DNA of 64,000 nt, taken from Zooshikella harenae. Lineage in GTDB: Bacteria; Pseudomonadota; Gammaproteobacteria; Pseudomonadales; Zooshikellaceae. The notes below the pieces were generated by a model. The model saw nothing but the letters and a program-made list of their open reading frames with translations, was not told the origin of the DNA and did no database searches. Shown here in pieces: positions 1 to 8,384 of the stretch (the first letter of the stretch is position 1; every line of letters starts with the position of its first letter). The translations under genes and the position numbers were made by a program. The stretch is taken from contig NZ_JAGSOY010000013.1 in assembly GCF_018837975.1 (NCBI RefSeq), forward strand, positions 39,085 to 103,084, in the 5' to 3' direction.

Positions 1-2
1 TA

Positions 3-785
3 ACAGATTTTTTTCTTAGCTTTTTTGTAACGATGAGAGATGTCCTTCCCATCGCTATCATTTTGTTTGGTTTTCAGCACTTTGTTATACGCCGTCCTAT
101 ACCCAACATTCGTCGGGTATTAATTGGATTTATTTACGTTATTGTTGGCCTAACATTATTTCTTATTGGCTTAGAACATGCTCTGTTTCCATTAGGCGAA
201 TTAATGGCAAAGCAATTAACGGCTATCGATTTTTTGGCGCCAGATGGCAACAGAAGCTCTCCACTAACTTGGCAGGATTATTATTGGGTTTACCTCTTTG
301 CAATTGCTATTGGCTTTAGCACGACGATTGCCGAACCCTCTTTAATGGCTGTTGCTATAAAGGCTAGTGAAGTATCAGGTGGAGGCATTCATGCCTGGAG
401 CTTACGCGTTGCAGTAGCAATTGGTGTAGCCATCGGTATTGGGCTGGGGGCCTATCGTATCGTGACAGGATTGCCCATTCATTATTTTATTGTGGCAGGC
501 TATATTATTGTCATTATACAAACCTACTTTGCCCCTAAACTCATTATTCCTTTAGCCTATGATTCAGGAGGTGTTACAACATCTACTGTAACGGTACCCC
601 TAGTCACAGCACTCGGGCTGGGCCTTGCAGAAACTGTCCCTGGCCGTAGTCCACTGATAGATGGGTTTGGCCTTATTGCTTTTGCCAGTTTATTTCCCAT
701 GATAACAGTGATGGCTTACGCTCAATTAGTAGACTACTGGATTAAACGTAAAGCGAATAAACAGAGCAAGCATGGAGCTGAATAA
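3..785 (+). CDS. DUF1538 family multi-pass membrane protein (5' end outside window)
   Basis: Polytopic inner-membrane protein of the DUF1538 family, whose transport substrate is not established. The frame is open to the left edge; an internal ATG lies at 33, but the codons before it continue a hydrophobic lead-in, so the true start is probably just outside. From that ATG I see about six hydrophobic segments (roughly residues 4-18, 28-48, 80-103, 120-142, 147-168, 210-233). The two family signatures are present: STTIAEPSL near residue 95 and DSGGVTTSTVTVP near residue 175. Its TAA stop overlaps the ATG of the PII-like gene by one base, so the two are translationally coupled, and a CBS protein follows. 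Coupling of a membrane protein to a PII-type protein suggests gating by a soluble ligand sensor (inference). Confidence 0.85.
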   Translation, partial: TDFFLSFFVTMRDVLPIAIILFGFQHFVIRRPIPNIRRVLIGFIYVIVGLTLFLIGLEHALFPLGELMAKQLTAIDFLAPDGNRSSPLTWQDYYWVYLFAIAIGFSTTIAEPSLMAVAIKASEVSGGGIHAWSLRVAVAIGVAIGIGLGAYRIVTGLPIHYFIVAGYIIVIIQTYFAPKLIIPLAYDSGGVTTSTVTVPLVTALGLGLAETVPGRSPLIDGFGLIAFASLFPMITVMAYAQLVDYWIKRKANKQSKHGAE

Positions 786-1135
786 TGCACTTTAAATTAA
801 TTGTTGCATTTGTCGATGATTCAAAGACAAATGCTGTTATAGAAGCAGCACGTGGAGCAGGAGCCACAGGTTCAACGCTGATTAACAACGCGCGTGGTGA
901 AGGACTTTCTGGTACTAAAACATTCTTAGGGCTCTCACTGGAAACGCAACGAGATGTTTTACTCTTTTTGGTTGAAGAACACCTTAGCCGTAAGATTCTT
1001 GAACAAATTGCCATTGCAGGAGAGTTTGATACCTCGCCAGGCACAGGTATTGCTATTCAGTTGGATGTTGAAGATGCAGTGGGTGTTGCCCACCAAATCG
1101 ATGAATTAACCAATAAAGTAGAGCAGGCATTATGA
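785..1135 (+). CDS. PII-family signal protein, DUF1538-associated
   Basis: 116-residue protein with PII (GlnB/GlnK-like) layout: a first beta strand KLIVAFVDDSK, a Gly/Ser-rich T-loop region around residues 26-48, and a second half with the EFDTSPGTGIAIQLDVEDAVGV segment that in PII proteins forms the nucleotide-contacting B/C-loop side. I see no equivalent of the uridylylated Tyr51 of GlnB, so covalent control is unlikely. Start and stop overlap the neighbours (TAATG upstream, ATGA downstream), showing tight coupling with the DUF1538 protein and the CBS protein. It is expected to form a trimer that binds adenine nucleotides and docks on the membrane partner, as GlnK does on AmtB (inference by analogy). 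Confidence 0.8.
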   Translation: MHFKLIVAFVDDSKTNAVIEAARGAGATGSTLINNARGEGLSGTKTFLGLSLETQRDVLLFLVEEHLSRKILEQIAIAGEFDTSPGTGIAIQLDVEDAVGVAHQIDELTNKVEQAL

Positions 1136-1545
1136 GCAAGCCCACACTCATTCGTGTTCGAGATATTATGAAAGACAATTTTCTGAAAATTAATGGGCTA
1201 AAAACTGTTCGGGAGGCAATTAATAGTTTACGCCAGGCTGATGCACATACCCTTATTGTTGAAAAGCGTCATGAGAATGATGAATACGGTATTGTTGTCT
1301 TAGCGGATATTGCTAAAAATGTGCTTGCTAAGGATCGAGCACCAGAGCGAGTTAATGTTTACGAAATTATGTCTAAACCTGTACTCAGTGTGGACCCGGA
1401 TATGGATATTCGCTACTGCTCCCGACTCTTCGACCGCTTTGGTCTATCCACAGCACCCGTCATCCAAGATGGACAAGTTATTGGCATCATTACCTACCAA
1501 GAAATTGTGCTTCATGGACTGTGTTCGACACCACCTAATACCTAA
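1132..1545 (+). CDS. CBS-domain pair protein
   Basis: 137-residue stand-alone protein made of two CBS motifs (about residues 8-62 and 72-130). The internal sequences IMKDNFLKINGLKTVREAI and IMSKPVLSVDPDMDIRY are typical CBS starts. Such Bateman modules bind AMP, ATP or S-adenosylmethionine and act as energy sensors. The ATG overlaps the stop of the PII-like gene by 4 bases, so it is the third gene of the DUF1538-PII-CBS operon. No catalytic domain is attached; a regulatory role on the membrane protein is the simplest reading (inference). Confidence 0.85.
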   Translation: MSKPTLIRVRDIMKDNFLKINGLKTVREAINSLRQADAHTLIVEKRHENDEYGIVVLADIAKNVLAKDRAPERVNVYEIMSKPVLSVDPDMDIRYCSRLFDRFGLSTAPVIQDGQVIGIITYQEIVLHGLCSTPPNT

Positions 1546-1736
1546 AAAAATAAGCTCAAACGACAATGCTAAACATTATTCTGTGAAAGTGAATGCAACT
1601 ATAGAAACTAAACTACTGATAACAAAAACAACCAACACACTAACATACTTAACAGGGCTGAAATTAAAACCCAATGTTTTCCTAACCAGCCATCCATTCG
1701 TTGAAAATTAACACGCATACCATCCCCCTATACGCA

Positions 1737-1755
1737 AATGAGAATAATTCTCATT
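1737..1755. promoter_or_regulatory. Fur-box-like palindrome
   Basis: A perfect 19-bp inverted repeat AATGAGAAT-A-ATTCTCATT, matching the 7-1-7 Fur layout (TGAGAATnATTCTCA). It lies between two convergent genes, so no annotated start is nearby. It could control a small unannotated RNA or be fortuitous. Confidence 0.45.
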
Positions 1756-1784
1756 ATATATTAATTTTCAGCACCTGTCATAAA

Positions 1785-1810
1785 AAAGGCTGCTATAAAG
1801 AGCAGCCTTT
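1785..1810 (-). terminator. Rho-independent terminator
   Basis: Ten-base perfect stem AAAGGCTGCT / AGCAGCCTTT with a 6-base loop. Read on the minus strand it is followed by a T-run, so it terminates the binding-protein gene; on the plus strand the T-run is poor. Confidence 0.75.
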
Positions 1811-1828
1811 GTGAACACATACCACCAA

Positions 1829-2605
1829 CTAGTCGCCATAAATATCAAAATCAAAGTATTTTTTCTGTACCTTATCGTAGGTACCATCTTTCCTGATCTT
1901 TTCAATCGCAGCATTGAGCTTATCTTTTAAGCCTTTATCCCGCTTACGAACCGCAACCCCCATACCTTCACCAAACCATTTCTTGTTGGTAATCTTAGGG
2001 CCAATAAACTCGTACTTATCGCCACCCGCTTTTTTAAGAAAACCATCTTGTAAAGGAATTGAGTCACCCAAAATTAAATCTAACCGGCCAGCTTTCATAT
2101 CCAGATAAACTTCATCTTGTGTACTATATCGTTTGATATTAACCAACCCTTGGTATTTATCAGAGATATAACTATCAAAGGTACTGGAACGAAGCACACC
2201 AATTGTCTTACCTTTTAGGCTGTCTTCATTGATTTCAACATCACTACCTTTCTTACGTAGAAAACGAGCAGGTGTATGATAGTACTTATTGGTAAAATCC
2301 ACTTTACGCTTACGTTCTTCAGTGATCGACATTGAAGCAATAATGGCATCGTATTTCCTCGCCATCAAAGCAGGAATCATGCCATCCCAATCCTGAGGAA
2401 CCAGCACACATTTAGCTTTCATTGCTGCACAAAGTGCATTTGCCATATCAATATCAAAGCCTACGATAGAACCGTCAGGTGCTGTTTCGCTAAACGGAGG
2501 AAAGGCTCCTTCTACACCAAAACGAACTGTTTTCCAGTCTTTAGCCACTGCTGCTGTTGATGCTACAGCAGACACCACAAAGGCTAACGCGAGACGTTTT
2601 ATCAT
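1829..2605 (-). CDS. Periplasmic basic amino-acid binding protein (ArgT/HisJ-like)
   Basis: 258-residue solute-binding protein of family 3 (SBP_bac_3). A signal peptide occupies residues 1-21, with cleavage after AVA. The mature part carries the lysine/arginine/ornithine-binding family pattern: PPFSE near the start, GFDIDMANALC, WDGMIPALMARKYDAIIASM and SITEERKRKVDFTNKYY. It should deliver a basic amino acid to an ABC permease in the inner membrane. No permease or ATPase gene lies beside it, so it either uses components encoded elsewhere or works as an orphan receptor. A good ribosome binding site (AAGGGAG) precedes the ATG and a strong terminator follows, so it is transcribed alone. Confidence 0.9.
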   Translation of the reverse strand: MIKRLALAFVVSAVASTAAVAKDWKTVRFGVEGAFPPFSETAPDGSIVGFDIDMANALCAAMKAKCVLVPQDWDGMIPALMARKYDAIIASMSITEERKRKVDFTNKYYHTPARFLRKKGSDVEINEDSLKGKTIGVLRSSTFDSYISDKYQGLVNIKRYSTQDEVYLDMKAGRLDLILGDSIPLQDGFLKKAGGDKYEFIGPKITNKKWFGEGMGVAVRKRDKGLKDKLNAAIEKIRKDGTYDKVQKKYFDFDIYGD

Positions 2606-3018
2606 TTTTTACTCCCTTACTTCACCTATATAACCGCAGGCCACGTCACTTTATAAAATTCAAAGGATCTCCACATAAAACACGCTGCTTGTAGCCTTTT
2701 TATTATTCAGCACTTCACTCTTTTCTTCTGGTGAGGTACGAAGACTTTATATATCTCAGTCAACGTGTCGTGGTTCCACTTTATAAAGCTTCTGCCTTTT
2801 ATAAATATAAAAAAACAGTGATCTATAATCACTTAACAGCTTACCCTAGCACTCTTATAATAATTTGCAATATACATTCACACAAAGCACCAGCACCATC
2901 GTGGTTATCCGTTATTGTCCTTATTGTTTTCCTACCTATCCACGCGCAAACTAGTACTGCTTTCACGCTCAACCAAAAACCAAAGCATTAATCTGAGCGC
3001 AGTGAACAAGGGATAACC
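2606..3018. other. Intergenic region upstream of aspA
   Basis: About 413 bases between divergent genes. It holds the two promoters, which I cannot place firmly, and a 17-base palindrome AGTGATctataATCACT at 2817-2833. The palindrome resembles a CRP half-site pair but has 7 instead of 6 central bases. A GTG-initiated open frame here lacks a ribosome binding site and family resemblance. Confidence 0.4.
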
Positions 3019-4464
3019 ATGCTGAACAATTCGCCACTTAGCAGTAATGTGAATACAGATAAAGTTCGCAAAGAAAAAGACTTACTTGGAGAAAAAGAAG
3101 TACCTATCAATGCCTACTACGGCATCCAAACCCAACGTGCGATTGAAAACTTCCAGATTACTGGCGTCTCAATCAATCTCTTTCCAACGCTGGTAACAGC
3201 GCTGGCAATGGTTAAAAAAGCAGCCGCCAAAACCAATGCTGAATTAAAGCAACTCCCACAACATAAGACAGATGCTATTTGCCAAGCCTGTGATGATGTA
3301 ATGGCAGGAAGATTACACGAACATTTTCTTGTCGATGTTATACAAGGTGGTGCTGGCACCTCAACCAATATGAATGCTAATGAAGTAATCGCTAACCGCG
3401 CATTGGAAATTTTGGGACATAAAAAAGGCGAATATGAACATCTACACCCTAACAATGATGTCAATATGAGTCAGTCCACAAATGATGTTTATCCAACAGC
3501 CGTACGTATGGCCATCATTCTGAAACATAGTGAGCTGGTGATCGCCGCCCAACAATTACAACGGAGCCTACAAGAAAAAGGGACCGAGTTTGCGGATGTC
3601 ATAAAAATGGGACGGACTCAATTACAAGATGCAGTTCCTATGACATTAGGTCTAGAATTCAATGCTTATGCAACCACTATTGGTGAAGATGTTGAGCGTA
3701 TTAAATGGTTAACAGACCTTTTCAAAGAAGTTAATTTAGGGGGGACAGCTATTGGTACAGGTATCAATGCTGATCAATCCTATGGACAAATTGCCATTAA
3801 GCACCTGTCACGTATTGCTTGTATCGACTTATGCCAGGCATCTGATTTGGTAGAAGCCACTTCAGACATGGGCGCTTTTGTTTTATTTTCCAGCATGTTG
3901 AAACGCTTTGCGATTAAACTATCAAAAATATGCAACGATTTACGTTTATTAAGTAGTGGGCCTACTGCTGGACTAAACGAAATAAACCTACCACAAATGC
4001 AGCCTGGCTCATCAATAATGCCAGGTAAAGTTAACCCCGTGATTCCAGAAGCGGTTAACCAGGTTGCTTATAATGTTATAGGAAACGATCTTTGTGTGAG
4101 CATGGCGGCTGAGGCCGGTCAGCTCCAGCTCAATGTCATGGAACCCGTCATTGCTTACAAAATACTTGAATCAATACAAGAACTGACTAATGCCACCATA
4201 ATGCTAAGTGAAAAGTGCATCAAAGGTATAACGGCTAACAAGGAGCGTTGTCGAGATTACGTAGACAATAGCATTGGCATTGTGACCGCATTAAATCCTT
4301 ATATTGGCTATGAAAATGCCAGCCGAATTGCTAAGCAAGCACTGGCAACAGGGAGACGAGTTGTTGATTTGGTCAAAGAAGAAGGGCTCATCGCTGAAGA
4401 TCAACTCGCTGAAATCCTCAAGCCAGAAAATATGCTTACCCCTCATAATTTACAGAAAAAATAA
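3019..4464 (+). CDS. aspA: Aspartate ammonia-lyase
   Basis: 481-residue cytosolic enzyme of the aspartase/fumarase superfamily converting L-aspartate to fumarate plus ammonia. The superfamily signature GSSIMPGKVNP starts at residue 330 and holds the catalytic serine loop. N-terminal EKDLLGEKEVPINAYYGIQT and the internal NEVIANRALE and SQSTNDVYPTA blocks are typical of aspartase rather than class II fumarase or argininosuccinate lyase. Length matches AspA of enterobacteria (about 478). The start has a clear AAGGGAT ribosome binding site. It is monocistronic, with convergent transcription downstream. It supplies fumarate from aspartate under low oxygen or feeds the TCA cycle. Confidence 0.93.
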   Translation: MLNNSPLSSNVNTDKVRKEKDLLGEKEVPINAYYGIQTQRAIENFQITGVSINLFPTLVTALAMVKKAAAKTNAELKQLPQHKTDAICQACDDVMAGRLHEHFLVDVIQGGAGTSTNMNANEVIANRALEILGHKKGEYEHLHPNNDVNMSQSTNDVYPTAVRMAIILKHSELVIAAQQLQRSLQEKGTEFADVIKMGRTQLQDAVPMTLGLEFNAYATTIGEDVERIKWLTDLFKEVNLGGTAIGTGINADQSYGQIAIKHLSRIACIDLCQASDLVEATSDMGAFVLFSSMLKRFAIKLSKICNDLRLLSSGPTAGLNEINLPQMQPGSSIMPGKVNPVIPEAVNQVAYNVIGNDLCVSMAAEAGQLQLNVMEPVIAYKILESIQELTNATIMLSEKCIKGITANKERCRDYVDNSIGIVTALNPYIGYENASRIAKQALATGRRVVDLVKEEGLIAEDQLAEILKPENMLTPHNLQKK

Positions 4465-4472
4465 TTGTCACA

Positions 4473-4523
4473 CAGGTTACGCTTCTAACCTGCAATGCAG
4501 AAAGGGGGACTCACCCCCTTCTG
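4473..4523. terminator. Convergent-gene hairpins (possible bidirectional terminator)
   Basis: Two hairpins between converging genes: CAGGTTA/TAACCTG at 4473-4491 and a G5/C5 stem CAGAAAGGGGG / CCCCCTTCTG at 4498-4523. Neither has a long T-run, so function is likely but unproven. Confidence 0.5.
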
Positions 4524-4538
4524 GCTCTGGCTCAATTT

Positions 4539-5414
4539 CTAGTAGTCAGATAAGTTCAAATCTTTTTCAGTCACAATATCTGTTATAAATTCGGCGGGCA
4601 CCACTTCAAAGTATTGGTTCATGACATCCACTCCAGGCAACTGAGGCAGTTCCAGCTCCTCTGGTGCATGTTGCTCTAAGGTCAACGCTTCTGCGGTAAA
4701 TGCCTGCCTCTTAAAGCTTTCACAGACTACATAGACTGGCTTCTGATACTCTTTAGCGGCAAGCGCTAACAAGAAGCTACCACTTTTGTTAACGACACTA
4801 CCATCGGCCAGAATACAGTCAGCGCCTAAAATAACAGCATGAACTTTTGGTATCACAATACCTACTTGAGCATCAGTAATGTAAGTACATGGAACACCTA
4901 ACACTGATGCGTAGGCTGCTAAACGCTTCCCCTCATTACCAGGCCTGGACTCAGTACAAATAATACGATAGTTATCCCTTGATAGTTGCGATAGTAACTC
5001 TTTGACCGTTGAGCTGTAACTATGGGTTAACAAACACCCTGACCGAGGTAAAAGCGTTTGTAATAACTCAACGGCTTCTTGTACTGCATTATGAGAGCAG
5101 TCCACCAGTTCTAGTGCAATAGAAGAAGCCTCACGTAAATCTTCCATTGATGTGACGCGTTTCTGCCAACATTCAATTAAACCTGCAATTGCCCCCATAC
5201 AAGGACGAATAGACTTTAATCGGTTTACCAACTCAGAAACTGTCTGCTGAGCATGTTGTTTATTGGGCAAACGATCAGCAAGGCAGCAAAAGTCTGCCAA
5301 TGCCATCAAGGTTTGACGTGCTATTTGACTTGCACCATCAGTCAGGTTTGAGCTGATTTCCTGACAAATCTGTTCATTAAGTTGCTGCAAATCGTCTTCA
5401 GTTGGTAAACTCAT
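4539..5414 (-). CDS. eIF-2B alpha/beta/delta-like (IF-2B family) protein
   Basis: 291-residue protein of the IF-2B superfamily, which includes eukaryotic eIF2B regulatory subunits, methylthioribose-1-phosphate isomerase (MtnA) and archaeal ribose-1,5-bisphosphate isomerase. Family motifs are ESRPGNEGKRLA at 155-166 and GADCILADGSVVNKSGS at 197-213, the latter holding the conserved catalytic-type Asp. The N-terminal half is helical, as expected. It is shorter than MtnA and lacks a methionine-salvage context, so a sugar-phosphate isomerase-like activity is possible but the substrate cannot be named. The ATG has a GGAATTGA-type ribosome binding site; the gene is alone and convergent with aspA. 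Confidence 0.8.
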   Translation of the reverse strand: MSLPTEDDLQQLNEQICQEISSNLTDGASQIARQTLMALADFCCLADRLPNKQHAQQTVSELVNRLKSIRPCMGAIAGLIECWQKRVTSMEDLREASSIALELVDCSHNAVQEAVELLQTLLPRSGCLLTHSYSSTVKELLSQLSRDNYRIICTESRPGNEGKRLAAYASVLGVPCTYITDAQVGIVIPKVHAVILGADCILADGSVVNKSGSFLLALAAKEYQKPVYVVCESFKRQAFTAEALTLEQHAPEELELPQLPGVDVMNQYFEVVPAEFITDIVTEKDLNLSDY

Positions 5415-5601
5415 AGCTCAATTCCTATCCAACAATACTGGCCCTATAAGTAATTATCGTAAGCCTGACGGTAATTGCTCGTATTTAGTGCTTAGTGGTA
5501 CACCTCCTAGAATAATCATTAATAGACGTGCTAAATGGTCTTAGTCTCAACGCTTATAAAATGAGGGTCTGCTCACAGTCCCTAGCAAGGAAAAGGTATG
5601 A

Positions 5602-7452
5602 ATGGATAAGCCCGCTTCTCTAGCTACACATACAATGAATAACTGCATATCCCCTACCTCTGCAGCTTCAGATCAGTTTTTTCCTTCAACGACTGACCAT
5701 CAGTCTCATCAACTCTATCGAAAACTGTTCAGTGTTATAGCTATCATGTGCTGCATTGTTGTAGTTATGGAAGTTATCACCATTACCACTCTTCGCAGTA
5801 TTGTGATTGATGAGCAAAAACAGCACTTACGAAATATGCTCAAATCACAAGCAATGCTTCTTGAGCAGATTGTCTCGTCTTCTCCAGAATCACCACAACC
5901 ACAAACTAATGGAGAAAATGGACACCTCCACGCCGAAAAAGCAATTCTTGCCGTTCAACAAACATTCAACCAATTACGTGAAGGTGAGCAAATATTTCTC
6001 CTTGAGCAAACGGACAAACAGGAACTACGTTACTTTAGCGGTGAAACCCTCTCACCCGCCCTTGCTACAGGCATTCAACGGTTAATCCAAAATCGCTTAC
6101 AAACAACTCAAATTACTGATAACAATAAACAATACATTATCAGCTACCTGCCATTGCCACAGCGTGATTTAAGCTTAGTTGGCCTCATTGATTTAAGTGA
6201 TCTGACAAAATCTTTTCTACAGGCAAGTTTGTTACTAGGTGTCTTAACCGTAGTATTATTGGTTTTTGGCGTTAGGCTGTACCAACGACGTATCAATGCC
6301 ATAATGCAGAGACTGCATAATAATGAACAAAAATTCCGTATATTATTTCACTCATCCAGCCAAGGGGTTATCGTCTCCGATAAACACCATACAATCCTTG
6401 AATGTAATGAGTCCTCCAGCCATATCTTTCGTGCTGAACGTGATGAGCTTATAGGTAAGTCGCTGTTAAACTTTAGCGCCCCTCAACAACCTACAGGTGA
6501 ATCATCCTCAACAGCATTGAAACGCTATTGTGATGCAGCTGCATCTGATAATGCTCAACAATTTGTATGGCGAGCAGCGCGTGGAGATAGCCAACTCATA
6601 CTCGATGTTTATTGGAAGGCACTGTCACTAAATGCCGACCAAGAATGTGTTTTTATTGCCACCATCCGCGATATTACTGATGAGTTTTTAATACAACAGC
6701 AACTTGAAGAGAAAGACCATCAGCTTCAGTTACAACGAGAAAAACTTATGGAGGTTAGTCGCTTAAGTACCATGGGTGAAATGGCTGCAGGTATCGCTCA
6801 TGAAATCAATCAGCCTCTTGCCGCAATTAGCAGTTATGCGCAAGCTTGTCAGCGATTACTCCATCAGAATGCCCACCAACCTCCCAATCCACAAGTGGTG
6901 GAATGTCTTACCAAAATCACTTCACAAACGGAACGTGCAAGTCAAGTTATTAGTCACTTGAGGGGGTTCATTGGTAAAGCAGCCACAAATACACATGTAG
7001 TCAATTGTAATCAACTGGTTACTGAAACCATCAGCCTTGCACAACTTGATTGTGGACACCGAAGAATTCCCCTACACTTGCATTTAAGTAAAACTAGCCC
7101 ACAGCTTAAGGTTGACCCTATACTATTACAGCAAGCATTACTGAATTTAATACATAATGCTGTTGAAGCCATGGCGGATACCAATGATATCTCTACAGGT
7201 ATAACCATCAGTACTCAGCAACTGTCGCCTGATTGGATAGAGATTTCAGTACAAGACACAGGTCGTGGTTTACCCAAGGGTGGTGAAGATCACTTATTTA
7301 ATCCATTTTTTTCAACTAAAAGCAATGGATTAGGAATTGGTCTCACAATTAGCCACTCGATTATTTCTTCACACGGTGGCAAACTTAGTTACAAAGCTAA
7401 CCCCAATGGCGGGACAACATTTTTTATCACTTTGCCAACGTTTGAGCGTTAA
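5602..7452 (+). CDS. Membrane sensor histidine kinase (Cache-like sensor, PAS, HisKA, HATPase)
   Basis: 616 residues. Membrane segments at about 42-68 and 208-226 enclose a periplasmic sensor of about 140 residues that looks Cache-like. A PAS domain follows at roughly 240-350. The dimerisation/phosphoacceptor motif HEINQPLAAISSYAQ begins with His400, and the ATPase domain shows the N-box near 515, DTGRGLPKG at 552 and GLGIGL near 578. The HEINQPL form is typical of the FixL/DctB/TtrS kinase group. The response regulator starts 16 bases after the stop, so the two form an operon. The signal is unknown; the Cache-like domain suggests a small organic ligand outside the cell (inference). Confidence 0.9.
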   Translation: MDKPASLATHTMNNCISPTSAASDQFFPSTTDHQSHQLYRKLFSVIAIMCCIVVVMEVITITTLRSIVIDEQKQHLRNMLKSQAMLLEQIVSSSPESPQPQTNGENGHLHAEKAILAVQQTFNQLREGEQIFLLEQTDKQELRYFSGETLSPALATGIQRLIQNRLQTTQITDNNKQYIISYLPLPQRDLSLVGLIDLSDLTKSFLQASLLLGVLTVVLLVFGVRLYQRRINAIMQRLHNNEQKFRILFHSSSQGVIVSDKHHTILECNESSSHIFRAERDELIGKSLLNFSAPQQPTGESSSTALKRYCDAAASDNAQQFVWRAARGDSQLILDVYWKALSLNADQECVFIATIRDITDEFLIQQQLEEKDHQLQLQREKLMEVSRLSTMGEMAAGIAHEINQPLAAISSYAQACQRLLHQNAHQPPNPQVVECLTKITSQTERASQVISHLRGFIGKAATNTHVVNCNQLVTETISLAQLDCGHRRIPLHLHLSKTSPQLKVDPILLQQALLNLIHNAVEAMADTNDISTGITISTQQLSPDWIEISVQDTGRGLPKGGEDHLFNPFFSTKSNGLGIGLTISHSIISSHGGKLSYKANPNGGTTFFITLPTFER

Positions 7453-7468
7453 TTCGATCGGAGAGAAT

Positions 7469-8092
7469 ATGCAAGAGCAGGAACCCACTGTTTTTATTAT
7501 TGATGATGATGAGGCTGTTAGAGACTCATTAAAACTGTTGATGCAATCAGTGGGGCAACGTGTTGAAGTGTTTGCATCCCCAGCTGAATTTCTTGCGTCC
7601 TATGACGAAAATAGACCAGGCTGTATCATACTGGATATTCGTATGCCAGGCATGAGTGGCTTAGAGCTACAAAGCAAGTTAAATGAAATGCATTGTATAC
7701 TGCCCATCATCTTCATTACTGGTCATGGTGATGTACAAATGGCGGTTCAAGCCATCAAAGATGGTGCAATGAACTTTATTCAAAAGCCATTTCGAGACCA
7801 AGAGCTTCTTGATCTTATTAATGATGGTCTTAAACTCGACAGTGAGCAGCGTAAAGAGTTACTGGAACACAAAGAAATCTTAAAACGACTTGCCACACTT
7901 ACTGAACGCGAGCGAGAAGTACTTAAGCATGTTGTTGAAGGAAAGGCCAATAAGGTAATCGCAGCTGATATTAACTTAAGCCAACGCACAGTTGAGATTC
8001 ATCGCTCACGGGTGATGGAAAAAATGGGCACTAAATCCCTTGCTCATTTAGTGCGCCAGGTAATGCAAGTCAAAGATCAGGTTGAGCTGTAA
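7469..8092 (+). CDS. FixJ/TtrR-type response regulator (receiver + LuxR HTH)
   Basis: 207 residues from the ATG at 7469, which is preceded by GGAGAGAAT; a longer open frame upstream only overlaps the kinase gene. The receiver domain has the acidic pair DDD at 12-14, phosphoacceptor Asp56 in CIILDIRMPGMSG, switch Thr84 and Lys106 in QKPF. A LuxR-type helix-turn-helix lies at about 140-200 (LTEREREVLKHVVEGKANK, then SQRTVEIHRSRVMEKM). It is the cognate partner of the upstream kinase and acts as a transcription factor in the cytosol. Target genes are not evident; a hairpin follows the gene and a degenerate receiver lies 0.3 kb downstream. Confidence 0.92.
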   Translation: MQEQEPTVFIIDDDEAVRDSLKLLMQSVGQRVEVFASPAEFLASYDENRPGCIILDIRMPGMSGLELQSKLNEMHCILPIIFITGHGDVQMAVQAIKDGAMNFIQKPFRDQELLDLINDGLKLDSEQRKELLEHKEILKRLATLTEREREVLKHVVEGKANKVIAADINLSQRTVEIHRSRVMEKMGTKSLAHLVRQVMQVKDQVEL

Positions 8093-8128
8093 GCCACCAC
8101 ACCTGCTCTCCTCCAGGAATTACTCAAA

Positions 8129-8154
8129 AAGGGTACCCGTACTTTGGTACCCTT
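8129..8154. terminator. Hairpin after the response regulator
   Basis: Nine-base perfect stem AAGGGTACC / GGTACCCTT with an 8-base loop, 36 bases after the stop. The T-run is weak. A second hairpin, GGGTTA/TAACCC, lies at 8248-8267. Confidence 0.55.
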
Positions 8155-8384
8155 CCACAAATTACCTGTTAGGTACATCCCGAATATGAGCCAGTAAAAT
8201 TACAGATTTTGTACTTAAGGCTCACCCCATAGACTTAGCATCATAAAGGGTTATATTACAGTAACCCGTTAAGGTGAATTTTAAAGGTGTTAACGCTCAA
8301 TAGCTTTCCAAGTTATTGCTATTACCCTTAAAAACCCACCAAATAACGACCTAAAACATATTTTACGCCTGATGCAATAGCTTT

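Noticed and set aside
2817..2833. CRP site upstream of aspA
   Set aside because: The half-sites are separated by 7 rather than 6 bases and it lies about 190 bases from the start codon.
2731..2991. GTG-initiated open frame of 86 codons upstream of aspA
   Set aside because: No ribosome binding site, composition like non-coding AT-rich DNA, no recognisable domain.
7337..7468. Extended N-terminus of the FixJ-like regulator
   Set aside because: It overlaps the kinase gene in another frame; the ATG at 7469 has a ribosome binding site and starts at the receiver domain.
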